From contig CAXRGQ010000016.1 of assembly GCA_964230215.1 (NCBI GenBank), forward strand, positions 124,001-188,000: 64,000 nt of DNA, written 5' to 3'. The notes beneath the pieces are model-generated. The model ran no database searches. It was given only the letters and a program-made list of their open reading frames with translations, and had not been told where the DNA came from. Shown in pieces: positions 25,901 through 34,842 of this stretch (position 1 is the stretch's first letter; each line of letters opens with the position of its first letter). The stretch comes from JAUILH01 sp964230215 (GTDB lineage: Bacteria; Bacteroidota; Bacteroidia; Flavobacteriales_D; JAUILH01). The position numbers were made by a program, and so were the translations under genes.

Positions 25901-28900
25901 CCTCCTGATCCTGTTAGTGTGATAGTACCATCAGTATTACCACAGTTTTCATCTGTTTCAACCGATGAGTAAGCCACTGCACTTGGCTCTGTTAAAGTCA
26001 CACTGGTAGTCGTTTGACATCCATTTGCATCTTCAACCAATAAGATATATGTTCCATCAGCTAATCCTGTGAACGAATTTCCTGACTGTAAGGCTCCACC
26101 GTTTATACTGTATTGCAAGGAAGCCATTCCGCCAGTCGCATTCACCACAATCGAACCGTTTGAATCACCATTACAAGCAGGATTAACATCTGTTGTAGAT
26201 GTTATCGTCGCTCCACCCGCAGAGTTAACAGTTACCGAACCACTAGCTTGACATCCGTTAGCATCTTCAACCAACACAGTATAAGATCCTGCCGCTAAAC
26301 CTGTGAAGTTTCCAGAAGCTTGAAGCGCTCCTCCATTTATTGAGTATTGATACCCTGGAGTTCCACCCGAGCCTGATAGTGTGATAGTTCCATCTGCATT
26401 ACCACAATTCTCGTCCGTTTCAACCGATGAGTAAGTCACAGCACTTGGCTCTGTTAAAGTCACACTGGTAGTCGTTTGACATCCGTTTGCATCTTCAACC
26501 AATAAGGTGTATGTCCCATCCGCTAATCCAGTGAATGAATTACCTGATTGTAAGGTTCCACCATTAACACTGTATTGCAACGGAGCAGTTCCGCCAGTTG
26601 CATTAACGGTGATTGAACCATTTGAATCACCATTACAAGCAGGATTAACGTCTGTTGTAGAACTAATAGACGGACCGGCAATTGAGCCAACGGTAATAGA
26701 TCCAGTAACTTGACATCCATTATCGTCTTCTACCAAATATGTGTATGATCCGGCTGTGAGTCCGTTAAAGTTTCCTGATGCTTGAAGTGCCCCTCCATTT
26801 ATTGAATATTGATAAGGAGGTGTTCCACCGCTTCCTGAGAGCGTGATTGAACCGTTTGACAAACCGCATGTTTCATCCGTGCTTGATGTTGATTCCGACA
26901 AAGCTGGCGGGTTATTCAGTACCTCAACTATCATTGTTGAAGTAGTTCCATTATTATCCATAGCTAGCACTTGATAGGTGCCTGCAGACAAGCCTGTAAA
27001 TGTGCCTGATGATTGCCAGTTGGATCCGTTATCTATTGAGTAATCATATGGAGGAACTCCTCCGCTTGCCGACAAGTAAATTGCCCCATCCGTTCCTCCG
27101 TCGCATAAAGGATTAGAACTGCTATCTACTATAACGGTTACCGATGGTACATTATAAATTCCAACACCAAATCCTGAGAAACCATTGGTAAAGGATGCCG
27201 TAAATGTAACGTCAGAATTGAACGCTCCAAGCGTAGCTGGAATATTATCAATTGTGAATCCAGTATAATTCGCTGGTGTTACATCCGATATTTGATTATT
27301 CCCAGCGACCTTAATTACCTCTGCGTTGTTTCTACTATTACCGGTAGCAGCTTCCCATGCCGCCACCTCAGCTTCTTCATAATATACGGTCACATCAAAT
27401 GTACCAGTTGGATTATTGTTGGTTGGAATAACACGGTAAGTTTTTTCATGAATATAGTCAGGCACATTAACTGAGTTAAACTGCTCAGCGGTTGGTGTCT
27501 GACCTTCTCTATCTACCTCAACTGTTACACACCCATAATCCCACGCAGATGTGTTAGTGATTGACATCATAACATCACTCGTAGCAGGATCATAAAAATG
27601 AACAGTTGAATTTGGTCCAAGGTATGCATCATCCCCCGATCCTGTGTTAACAATAGTCTGAATAGCAATTGGTCCTCCAGCAGTAACCAACCAGTTATCG
27701 ATTGAACAACCATATAACCATCCAGTAGCATCACTATATCGAATTCTGATTACAACATCATTATTCCCAACATATGGTGTAAGATTAAACGTTTGCTGCG
27801 TCCAACTTACATCAATACCTGACGCAACTAGTGGGCCAATTACTGTGAATGGACCTCCACCAATTGACACTTCTACATCAGCATCCTCATTATCTCCAGC
27901 CCATGTGTTGTCTTCAAAGTAAGAATCGAATGTTAATACAGCTGAAGTGTATGCAGATAAATCCATAGTTGGCGCAGTCAAGTAGACGTTATTCTGGTCA
28001 CAATCACAGACATCATCATTTACATAGGCAAATTGCGTAGTGTTATCTGATGGTATATTATATGCGGCCGACTCTGCTCCAGCCTCATTATCCACCTGGA
28101 ATGGAGTATCACCCGATGGGTTGTTCGTTGTAAATGGTGCTAATCCAGATTCGAAATCATGACTTAAAACAGTTGTCGTGGCTATCATAGCTGCTGGAGC
28201 TAAATCGTCATCATTAATAGTTACAGTAACCGTTTGATTGATTGTACCATTAGTTGCATTTCCACCATTCGCATTAAGGGTGTAATCCAAATCTATCGTT
28301 TCAACACCTTCAACATAGTCATCGTTGTATACCCAAATCTCAACATTCCCAGTCAATGTAGCTCCAGAAAATGTGAAACTGGTATTGAAAATATCGTAAT
28401 CAACACCCTGAGTTGCTGTTCCTCCAGCAACATTCACTGTTACATCTGCTGGTTGTGAAGGATCAGAACCAATACTTATAGGAACATTTAACACATAATA
28501 TGGTAAGCATCCGTTAGCCACATTTGCATCAGGCTCATTAACAGTAAATGTAGAGGCCGCAAAGGAAACTTGCGGAGAGCATGTAGGAATATCAAACGCT
28601 GCTATCCTAGTACTCCACTGTGCTGACGCGTTATATTTCCCTGTAAACCAAAATGTTTCACCATCACTTGGATCAAGACCCATTGCGTTATAATCTCCAT
28701 ATCTGTTAGATGCATTTGACCCAGATCCAGCAACGATAGTCGTTTCACCTTCGGTCATAACATTTAGTGGATCACATTCTCTTCTACCTGTATATCTTAA
28801 GGAAGGGAAGGTTGTACCACTCGATACATTATATGCAAGGCCAATATTTCCAGAAGCAGATATTCCAATTGATGGCATCCAACGATCATCTGCATCAGGA

Positions 28901-30192
28901 GCATAGGTTCCTTCTTGATGGATGGTCCAGTTTCCACCAGTGCCCCCAACTCGTCTTAACTCATACCATCTTATCCCCGCATGGTCAGAACCATCAACAT
29001 CAGCTACATGGCAACAAACTATAGATTCATGAGAACCGAAATTTCGGTAATGAATTCTATTCATCAATACCTCACGTAATGGATCCAAGGTCACCCCTGT
29101 GCCAGGTTGCGGAATACATGCAAATGAGGTATAGCCGCATAATTCAGACTCATAAGGCGCAATACCCAGCACATTAGCGCCTGGTAGTGTAATGGAAGTA
29201 TTTGCTGGCGTAACCCAATCAATATCAAACTCCCACAACTCAAGTGCATCTGTAGCTGACCCAGCCCATGCATCATCTCTCATACGCATAACATAGGCAG
29301 GTGTACCTGCTGGGGGAGCTGTTGTACCGTTTAAACTTACGGGAGTAGCTGCTTGAAAACCTATTGTTCCAAAAGCAGGAATAGTAAATCGCTGTGCTAC
29401 ACTGGCTGCACCACCTAGTAAGCTCGTTCTATCTAGGGCATATACCGGTGAGTTTCCTGCTTCATTAGTTGTGATAACATATGAATTAGTCCAAATACTG
29501 TACTTAGGGTAATCTGGGAAGTTAGGAGCTGCATAACTGTAGACATAATATGTTCCCAAAGGATCCGGAGATGTTGAAACAGCAACATATAATAAGTCTG
29601 CTCCGGGTGGGGCAAATTCAGTTAATACCCAACGATCTGCTCTTTCATCGTACATTACAATTGGATCTCCTGCCCCATTTACTGCAGGTGCTCCCGTCAT
29701 AGTAGACATATAGTTATCAAAATAGGTCGGCCCAAATAGTGAACCACCAGTTTTATCAAATATTTCTATATACGAACCCGAGCCCCCATTTATCATCTGA
29801 ACAACATGATTAGGTCCAACATCCACCGATGGATCGGCAGGGTTTACTCCCGTATAACCCATTCCATCAAAATTCTGAGTCATCGCTCTATTCGGTGTCG
29901 CAGGTGAATAATCTGTCTGAAGTGCTGGATCCATTCCTTGTGGCAAGGCATTTGGATTCACCGTTGGATTCAAAAACCAATCCCCTTTTGGATGATATCC
30001 TAGTTTCTCAGTCTTTGTAATATTGTATTGCGCCAAACTATCTTTCGCTGGATCATATTCATCCAATCTCATAGAAGTCTCGCCGTGAAATGTTACCGGA
30101 ACAATGTCTGGATTCAATAGAATTTCACTTTTCTGTGCACGTACAGATGCAACAAGCAAAAAGCCTGTAATCAGCAGGGATATCTTATTCAT
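22948..30192 (-). CDS. Giant SprB-repeat surface adhesin with type IX sorting domain
   Basis: 2414 residues. Order: signal peptide (1-19); an N-terminal region of about 500 residues that looks like a beta-propeller-type secreted domain with many Trp and Asp (for example NFDGMGYTGVNPADPSVDVG); a Calx-beta-like domain (about 545-660, ending TVTVTINDDD); a MAM/jelly-roll-like domain starting HDFESGLAPF (about 675-860); then 17 SprB-type repeats (about 1017-2325), each with a CxG..DGSI start, SINGG core and LVEDANGCQ end; finally the C-terminal gliding/CHU_C domain from PTAISPNGDGSNDVW to the end (type B sorting). Such proteins are exported by the type IX system and moved along the cell surface during gliding, or act as adhesins. 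Confidence 0.95.
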   Translation of the reverse strand: MNKISLLITGFLLVASVRAQKSEILLNPDIVPVTFHGETSMRLDEYDPAKDSLAQYNITKTEKLGYHPKGDWFLNPTVNPNALPQGMDPALQTDYSPATPNRAMTQNFDGMGYTGVNPADPSVDVGPNHVVQMINGGSGSYIEIFDKTGGSLFGPTYFDNYMSTMTGAPAVNGAGDPIVMYDERADRWVLTEFAPPGADLLYVAVSTSPDPLGTYYVYSYAAPNFPDYPKYSIWTNSYVITTNEAGNSPVYALDRTSLLGGAASVAQRFTIPAFGTIGFQAATPVSLNGTTAPPAGTPAYVMRMRDDAWAGSATDALELWEFDIDWVTPANTSITLPGANVLGIAPYESELCGYTSFACIPQPGTGVTLDPLREVLMNRIHYRNFGSHESIVCCHVADVDGSDHAGIRWYELRRVGGTGGNWTIHQEGTYAPDADDRWMPSIGISASGNIGLAYNVSSGTTFPSLRYTGRRECDPLNVMTEGETTIVAGSGSNASNRYGDYNAMGLDPSDGETFWFTGKYNASAQWSTRIAAFDIPTCSPQVSFAASTFTVNEPDANVANGCLPYYVLNVPISIGSDPSQPADVTVNVAGGTATQGVDYDIFNTSFTFSGATLTGNVEIWVYNDDYVEGVETIDLDYTLNANGGNATNGTINQTVTVTINDDDLAPAAMIATTTVLSHDFESGLAPFTTNNPSGDTPFQVDNEAGAESAAYNIPSDNTTQFAYVNDDVCDCDQNNVYLTAPTMDLSAYTSAVLTFDSYFEDNTWAGDNEDADVEVSIGGGPFTVIGPLVASGIDVSWTQQTFNLTPYVGNNDVVIRIRYSDATGWLYGCSIDNWLVTAGGPIAIQTIVNTGSGDDAYLGPNSTVHFYDPATSDVMMSITNTSAWDYGCVTVEVDREGQTPTAEQFNSVNVPDYIHEKTYRVIPTNNNPTGTFDVTVYYEEAEVAAWEAATGNSRNNAEVIKVAGNNQISDVTPANYTGFTIDNIPATLGAFNSDVTFTASFTNGFSGFGVGIYNVPSVTVIVDSSSNPLCDGGTDGAIYLSASGGVPPYDYSIDNGSNWQSSGTFTGLSAGTYQVLAMDNNGTTSTMIVEVLNNPPALSESTSSTDETCGLSNGSITLSGSGGTPPYQYSINGGALQASGNFNGLTAGSYTYLVEDDNGCQVTGSITVGSIAGPSISSTTDVNPACNGDSNGSITVNATGGTAPLQYSVNGGTLQSGNSFTGLADGTYTLLVEDANGCQTTTSVTLTEPSAVTYSSVETDENCGNADGTITLSGSGGTPGYQYSINGGALQASGNFTGLAAGSYTVLVEDANGCQASGSVTVNSAGGATITSTTDVNPACNGDSNGSIVVNATGGMASLQYSINGGALQSGNSFTGLADGTYILLVEDANGCQTTTSVTLTEPSAVAYSSVETDENCGNTDGTITLTGSGGTPGYQYSINGSAFQASGNFTGLVAGSYTVLVEDANGCQATGSVTVGATTGPSISSTTDVDPLCNGDSNGTITVNASGGTAPLQYSINGGTLQSGNSFSGLSDGTYTILVEDVNGCQSTTSVTLTEPSAVTYSAVSTDAGCTVSNGTLTITGSGGVGPYMYSINGGTLQGSGSFTGLAAGSYTVLVEDANGCQATGSESVNSTGGAGISSTTDVDPLCNGSADGSITVNATGGTAPLQYSINGGALQTGNSFTGLSAGTYSILVEDAAGCQTTASVTLTDPLAVSYTANVVDASCGLNDGSITITGAGGTGPYMFSINGGTLQSSGSFTGLGAGAYTILVEDANGCQANGSETVNSSGGATITSTTDIDPSCNGGNDGSITVNATGGTAPLQFSINGGTLQGSNVFSGLSAGIYTLLVEDAGGCQSSVNVTLGEPTAVSYSASATDENCGAADGTLTITGSGGTAPYQYSINGGALQSSGSFTGLVSGSYSVLVEDANGCQTSATENVNSTGGATITSTNDINPSCNGSSDGSIEVLASGGNAPIQYSINGGALQSSNVFMGLSDGSYTVLIEDASGCQNSVVISLIEPAAITNSSTIVDATCGNSDGSIDVVASGGDGSFMYSINGGAMQTSGSFTGLASGTYTIVIEDGNGCQLIISEQVNSINGPSIDSTTVVDLTCNSSMDGSIDLFVSGGTAPILYSIDGGASSQSSSLFTGLSAGSYDVVITDDNGCQVNATILVNEPDLLSLTLSANSTTCGLYNGDIVANVNGGVQPYSYSWNDPASQTNLNADDLAAGTYSVEVADANGCVIEDSATVAASDSMFVDVDVVHESCTDKSDGSIVLMVDGGNGDITYLWSTGDTSNFIDGLTANIYTVSITDTNNCTVNETIEILTDNLDCIVIPTAISPNGDGSNDVWVIQGLDIHPDAVVEIYNRWGSILFSSNSYQNDWDGTYQDKNLPAGVYYFVVSISEDEVYTGSLTILR
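23935..26716 (-). repeat. Two-unit tandem repeat array (462-bp period) in the adhesin
   Basis: The codons for the conserved Gly-Cys-Gln triplet recur at 26707, 26473, 26245, 26011, 25783, 25549, 25321, 25087, 24859, 24625, 24397, 24163 and 23935. Spacings alternate exactly 234 and 228 bases, so the array has a 462-bp (154-residue) higher-order unit made of a 76- and a 78-residue repeat. The next step (to 23698) is 3 bases longer. Confidence 0.92.
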
Positions 30193-30431
30193 AATTAAAT
30201 AATTAGAAAAACAACAACTCCCAAGTTAAGACATTATTAAATCAATTGTTCTTCACAAATCATGCAAGATGGAATTCCTAACATTTTGCACATTGATTTC
30301 CAAAGCTTTACACGGCTACCCCTAATTTATCAACACCTTGTTAATATCAATAGACATACGTGACTGAGAAATATCATGAAGAATTCGGTTCTGAGTTAAC
30401 ATGCATCATATTTGACACCGTAACTCTGGTC

Positions 30432-30439
30432 TATTTTTG
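30432..30439 (+). promoter_or_regulatory. -7 promoter element for hemN (start-proximal class)
   Basis: TATTTTTG with 5 bases (ACATC) between it and the hemN ATG. Confidence 0.65.
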
Positions 30440-30444
30440 ACATC

Positions 30445-31812
30445 ATGATTCAAACAAACCAATCTTTAATCGACAAGTATAATGTTCCAGGGCCACGCTA
30501 TACAAGTTATCCTACTGTACCCTTGTGGAAAGAAGATAGCTTAAATAGTGAGATATGGACAAACTCAATTCACCATTCAATAAAAGATTTTGGGAAACAT
30601 ATTAGCTTGTACATACACTTACCGTTTTGTGAGAGTATGTGCACATTTTGTGGGTGCCATAAACACATCACAAAACAACACAGCAATGAATCGCCCTACA
30701 TTTCAGCACTTATTAAGGAATGGAAACTATATCTAGATATTTTACCGAGTGATGTAATTATTGATGAAATCCATTTAGGCGGAGGAACGCCTACATTTTT
30801 CTCACCAAAGAACTTAAGATATTTAATTGAAGAAATTCTTAAGTCGCGACAGATAAGCGAGAATAAAGAGTTCAGCTTTGAAGGTCATCCAAACAATACA
30901 AGTAAAGCCCACCTTGAGACTCTTTATTCGCTAGGCTTTACCAGGGTTAGTTTTGGCATACAAGACTATGCTCCTCAAGTACAAAAAGTAATTAATCGTA
31001 TACAATCTTTCGACACCGTTAAAAAGGTTCATCAAGAGGCACAATCGATAGGATATGAATCTATTAGTCATGATTTAGTATTTGGACTTCCGAAACAAAC
31101 CATTAACAACATCATGTCAACCATAAGTAATACACTGAAGCTGATGCCTGATAGAATTTCTCTATATAGTTATGCTCACGTACCCTGGATCAAAGGTCTC
31201 GGGCAACGCGGATATAGCGAAGATGACCTACCTCATCCCGATACCAAACGCAAGATGTATGAGATTGCAAAAAGTGAATTTATAAAGGCAGGATATGTGG
31301 AAATTGGCATGGACCACTTTGCTTTAAAGACGGATAGTTTATATAAGGTAATGTCCATCGGAAACCTTCATAGAAACTTTATGGGATACACCACCACACC
31401 CAACAAGTTTATGATTGGACTGGGAATGTCATCAATATCCGACAGTTGGTATGCCTTCGCTCAAAACGAAAAAAAGCTCTCAGATTATTACGCGCGAATT
31501 GAACGCAACGAACTCCCAATTTTCAGAGGACATTTATTATCAGATGAAGACTTGATTATACGAAGACACATACTTGACTTAATGTGCCATTTTGAAACTG
31601 AACTTTCGGATTTCATAAAAACACACCCGCTATTTCCAGTTATTGTTTCTCAGCTAAAAGAGATGGAGCTGGATAACATTCTTGAATTCGATGGCGACAT
31701 TGTCAGAATTCACCCATCTGGCGTTCCTTTTGTGCGAAACGTTTGCATGAGTTTTGACCTCAGCTTACAGCAGACAAAACTTGAACGGCCAACCTTCAGT
31801 AAAACAATATAA
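30445..31812 (+). CDS. hemN: Oxygen-independent coproporphyrinogen III oxidase
   Basis: 455 residues, the length of true HemN rather than the shorter HemW. A radical-SAM enzyme that decarboxylates coproporphyrinogen III to protoporphyrinogen IX in haem synthesis. The N-terminus YNVPGPRYTSYPTVP is HemN-specific. The iron-sulfur Cys residues are C62, C66, C69 and C71 in FCESMCTFCGCH, followed by HLGGGTPTF, the SAM-binding GGGTP motif. It is the only gene of its transcript that I can define. The promoter element ends 5 bases before the ATG. It makes haem available under low oxygen, matching the cytochrome biogenesis gene elsewhere in the window. Confidence 0.96.
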   Translation: MIQTNQSLIDKYNVPGPRYTSYPTVPLWKEDSLNSEIWTNSIHHSIKDFGKHISLYIHLPFCESMCTFCGCHKHITKQHSNESPYISALIKEWKLYLDILPSDVIIDEIHLGGGTPTFFSPKNLRYLIEEILKSRQISENKEFSFEGHPNNTSKAHLETLYSLGFTRVSFGIQDYAPQVQKVINRIQSFDTVKKVHQEAQSIGYESISHDLVFGLPKQTINNIMSTISNTLKLMPDRISLYSYAHVPWIKGLGQRGYSEDDLPHPDTKRKMYEIAKSEFIKAGYVEIGMDHFALKTDSLYKVMSIGNLHRNFMGYTTTPNKFMIGLGMSSISDSWYAFAQNEKKLSDYYARIERNELPIFRGHLLSDEDLIIRRHILDLMCHFETELSDFIKTHPLFPVIVSQLKEMELDNILEFDGDIVRIHPSGVPFVRNVCMSFDLSLQQTKLERPTFSKTI

Positions 31813-31863
31813 AAAACTGAGCAATATCAGATAAATTGGCTTTTATCTCTTAACTATATTCGT

Positions 31864-31871
31864 TAAGTTTG
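31864..31871 (+). promoter_or_regulatory. Candidate -7 element for the hmgA operon
   Basis: TAAGTTTG 140 bases before the hmgA start; implies an unusually long leader of about 135 bases. Confidence 0.45.
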
Positions 31872-31876
31872 TGTAG

Positions 31877-31948
31877 ATGAATGAATCTTTCGATATCGTA
31901 TGTCTTAAAGTCTTACAGAAAGCTCTTCTTAAGAGAGATCCAGAGTGA
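31877..31948 (+). other. Possible 23-codon upstream open frame in the hmgA leader
   Basis: ATG to TGA, reading MNESFDIVCLKVLQKALLK plus RDPE. It starts 5 bases after the TAAGTTTG element, the same distance as the leaderless-type genes of this window. Small hairpins (CTCTT/AAGAG and GTGAG/CTCAC) overlap its end. It contains no tyrosine or phenylalanine run, so classical attenuation is not supported; it may be noise. Confidence 0.25.
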
Positions 31949-32011
31949 GTTTATCACAATCTCACGACCTCAATAATTCATTCAAATCAATAACGGAATA
32001 ATAGTAAAACT

Positions 32012-33172
32012 ATGCCTAGATATCATAAATTGGGTAAAATTCCTCACAAACGTCATACAACGTTCAGAAAACCTGACGGCGGCTTATATCAAGAGGAATT
32101 ATTCGGAACGCAAGGATTTTCAGGAATGTCTTCTTTGCTTTACCACATGAACCCGCCAACGATTGTAACAGAAGCGCAAAACTCTTATGATGTTTCGCCA
32201 AAGATTGCAATTGAGAAAAACATGAAAGCTTTAAGTTTTAAAGGTTTTTCATTGCCAACGGAAAATAATTGGTTAGACAGCCGAAAGACGCTGTTTGTTA
32301 ATAATGATTTACATATTGGACTCGCTGCTCCGACTAGTTTTGGAGATGGGTACTTTTACAAAAACGCTGACGCTGACGAGATGCTTTTCGTTCATATAGG
32401 AAGCGGTACACTTAAAACTCCTTTTGGGAATTTAAAATTCACTTATGGTGATTACCTAGTGATTCCTCGAGGAATCATGTATCAGTTGGAGTTTGACAGT
32501 TCAGATAACAGGCTTCTATATGTTGAGAGTTTCAGTCCAATTGTAACGCCTAAGCGATATAGAAACGAATATGGCCAATTGTTAGAACATTCACCGTTTT
32601 GCGAGCGTGACATTAGAACTCCAGAAGATCTTGAAACGCATGATGAAAAGGGTGAATTCAAAATCATGATAAAGAAACAAGGTGTAATGCATCCATACGT
32701 TTACGCTACACATCCATTTGATGTTGTGGGTTGGGATGGATTTAATTACCCCTACGCCTTCTCCATTCACGATTTTGAACCAATCACTGGACGTATTCAT
32801 CAGCCACCCCCTGTTCATCAAACATTTGAAGGACATAATTTTGTGGTGTGCTCATTCTGCCCAAGATTGTATGATTATCATCCGGAATCAATTCCAGCGC
32901 CGTATCACCACTCAAACATTGACTCAGATGAGTTGTTGTATTATGTTGATGGTGATTTCATGAGTCGTAATAATATTGAGAAAGGAATGATTACGCTTCA
33001 CCCTGGTGGTATACCGCATGGACCGCACCCAGGAGCAATTGAGCGTAGTTTAGGGAAAAAAGAAACGGAAGAGTTAGCCGTAATGATTGACCCATTCAGA
33101 CCAATGATGATTACAGAAGAAGCCATGAAGCTTCAGGTTAGCGATTATTATAAGTCTTGGATAATTGAATAA
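32012..33172 (+). CDS. hmgA: Homogentisate 1,2-dioxygenase
   Basis: 386 residues. A cupin-fold non-haem iron enzyme that opens the homogentisate ring to maleylacetoacetate in tyrosine and phenylalanine breakdown. The C-terminal iron ligands are visible as His in APYHHSNIDSDE, Glu in SDELLYYV, and His in GGIPHGPHPGA. It is shorter than the 430-445 residue eukaryotic and proteobacterial enzymes, as in other Bacteroidota. It is the first gene of an operon with the cupin and hppD; its stop overlaps the TTG start of the cupin gene. The downstream pathway genes (isomerase and fumarylacetoacetase) are not in the window. Confidence 0.95.
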   Translation: MPRYHKLGKIPHKRHTTFRKPDGGLYQEELFGTQGFSGMSSLLYHMNPPTIVTEAQNSYDVSPKIAIEKNMKALSFKGFSLPTENNWLDSRKTLFVNNDLHIGLAAPTSFGDGYFYKNADADEMLFVHIGSGTLKTPFGNLKFTYGDYLVIPRGIMYQLEFDSSDNRLLYVESFSPIVTPKRYRNEYGQLLEHSPFCERDIRTPEDLETHDEKGEFKIMIKKQGVMHPYVYATHPFDVVGWDGFNYPYAFSIHDFEPITGRIHQPPPVHQTFEGHNFVVCSFCPRLYDYHPESIPAPYHHSNIDSDELLYYVDGDFMSRNNIEKGMITLHPGGIPHGPHPGAIERSLGKKETEELAVMIDPFRPMMITEEAMKLQVSDYYKSWIIE

Positions 33173-33656
33173 ACAAAGAGACATATCGACATTAGATGAG
33201 ATTGTTGATGCATTAAAAAACAATACGGACAATGCTGAATCTATCTTAGATCGAATTAATATCAATATATGTGCGTATCAGTCTTTATCGGACTGGGATG
33301 ATGACATTTATGTAAGGAAATCCATTTATAAATGTGATGATTTTGAATTGGCTTTGCTTTTTTGGAATCCGGATATTGAATCTGCCATTCACGATCATAA
33401 TGGAGAATCTGGTTATATTTATGTTATTGACGGCAGTCTAAAAGAAGATGTGTACGAATTAAAAAATGATTCATTAATTAAAACAAAAACACACGTATTA
33501 AATAAGGGAAAATGGTCAAGAATCTCAGGAGACAAAGGTATACACCAAGTTGCGAGCCTTGATCAAAAAACAATTAGTCTTCATATATATGTACAATCAT
33601 TTAACAGCATCTACGTGTATGATGATAAGGCTAATAAGGAATTACAATACGTTTAA
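33165..33656 (+). CDS. Cysteine dioxygenase-like cupin protein
   Basis: 163 residues. The sequence resembles type I cysteine dioxygenase: His-x-His in SAIHDHNGESGYIYVIDG with a Glu-containing strand, a third His in KGIHQVASL, and the Tyr-containing LHIYVQSF strand that matches the active-site Tyr region of the family. It would oxidise cysteine or a related thiol to a sulfinate. It starts with TTG at 33165, overlapping the hmgA stop by 8 bases; there is no Met anywhere downstream in the protein, so a non-ATG start is required. Its position between hmgA and hppD is unusual, and a substrate from aromatic metabolism cannot be excluded. Confidence 0.8.
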   Translation: MNKQRDISTLDEIVDALKNNTDNAESILDRININICAYQSLSDWDDDIYVRKSIYKCDDFELALLFWNPDIESAIHDHNGESGYIYVIDGSLKEDVYELKNDSLIKTKTHVLNKGKWSRISGDKGIHQVASLDQKTISLHIYVQSFNSIYVYDDKANKELQYV

Positions 33657-33667
33657 AACACAATAAA

Positions 33668-34828
33668 ATGGCAAAAGATATTAAAAGCGTAGACTATGGT
33701 CTAGAAAAAATATTTGCAGGAGCTCAAGATTTTCTGCCACTACTTGGGACAGATTATGTTGAACTATATGTAGGTAATGCTAAGCAAGCTGCACATTTCT
33801 ATAAAACAGCATTTGGATTTCAATCCTTTGCATATAAGGGCCTTGAAACTGGAAGCAAAGACACCGTTTCATATGTTGTTAAGCAAGACAAAATAAAATT
33901 AATGCTGACAACTCCGCTTAACTCAAAGCACCCTATCAACGAACACCTTGCAAAACATGGTGACGGCGTTAAGGTAGTAGCATTGTGGGTTGAAGATGCT
34001 AAGAAGGCGTGGGAAGAAACCACAAGCAGAGGAGCTAAGTCATACATGGAGCCTACGGTAGAGAAGGATGATGATGGTGAAGTTGTGCGTGCAGGTATTC
34101 ATACATACGGAGACACTGTACACATATTTGTCGAGAGAAAAAACTATAACGGCGTATTCCTTCCGGGCTTTAGAAAGTGGGAATCTGAATACAACCCAAC
34201 ACCCGTTGGTCTCAAATACGTAGATCACATGGTTGGTAACGTAGGCTGGGGAGAAATGAACCAGTGGGTTAAATGGTACGAAGATGTAATGGGATTTGAG
34301 AATTTCTTATCATTTGATGACAAACAAATCCATACTGAATACTCGGCACTGATGAGTAAGGTGATGAGTAACGGAAATGGACGCATCAAATTCCCAATTA
34401 ACGAACCAGCTGAAGGCAAAAAGAAATCACAGATTGAAGAATACTTGGATTTCTATGAAGGGCCAGGTGTGCAACACATTGCAGTTGCAACGGATGATAT
34501 AATTGGTACGATTAAGGAAATGCGCGCAAGAGGTGTAGAGTTCTTAACCACACCACCTGATACATATTATGCAGCTGCTCCAGAGCGTTTGGCTCAGCAC
34601 AATCATGAATTAAAAGAGGATGTTGAGACCTTAAAAAGCTTAGGCATTATGATTGACGCTGATGACGAGGGATATTTACTTCAAATATTCACGAGACCAG
34701 TGGAAGATAGACCTACTCTATTCTTTGAGATTATTCAACGAATGGGGGCGCGTGGGTTCGGCGCTGGTAACTTTAAAGCCTTGTTCGAATCGATTGAGAG
34801 AGAGCAAGCATTAAGAGGAACACTATAA
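33668..34828 (+). CDS. hpd: 4-hydroxyphenylpyruvate dioxygenase
   Basis: 386 residues, normal length. A non-haem iron enzyme of the vicinal oxygen chelate fold that turns 4-hydroxyphenylpyruvate into homogentisate, the step before hmgA. The C-terminal domain carries the three ligands: His in VDHMVGNV, His in GPGVQHIAVAT, and Glu in PTLFFEIIQRMG. The C-terminal FGAGNFKALFESIEREQALRG is highly typical. It is the third gene of the hmgA operon, 11 bases after the cupin gene, and is followed by a strong terminator (34843-34869). Confidence 0.97.
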   Translation: MAKDIKSVDYGLEKIFAGAQDFLPLLGTDYVELYVGNAKQAAHFYKTAFGFQSFAYKGLETGSKDTVSYVVKQDKIKLMLTTPLNSKHPINEHLAKHGDGVKVVALWVEDAKKAWEETTSRGAKSYMEPTVEKDDDGEVVRAGIHTYGDTVHIFVERKNYNGVFLPGFRKWESEYNPTPVGLKYVDHMVGNVGWGEMNQWVKWYEDVMGFENFLSFDDKQIHTEYSALMSKVMSNGNGRIKFPINEPAEGKKKSQIEEYLDFYEGPGVQHIAVATDDIIGTIKEMRARGVEFLTTPPDTYYAAAPERLAQHNHELKEDVETLKSLGIMIDADDEGYLLQIFTRPVEDRPTLFFEIIQRMGARGFGAGNFKALFESIEREQALRGTL

Positions 34829-34842
34829 TATATACATTAGTT

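Noticed and set aside
22948..30192. Antisense open frames and possible CRISPR-like periodicity over the adhesin repeats
   Set aside because: The frames arise from repetitive codons in the adhesin; repeat units are 228/234 bases with no spacer-repeat pattern and are clearly protein-coding on the minus strand.
30338..30350. FNR-like box TTGTTAATATCAA before hemN
   Set aside because: The half-sites are separated by 7 rather than 8 bases and the motif is too AT-rich to be convincing.
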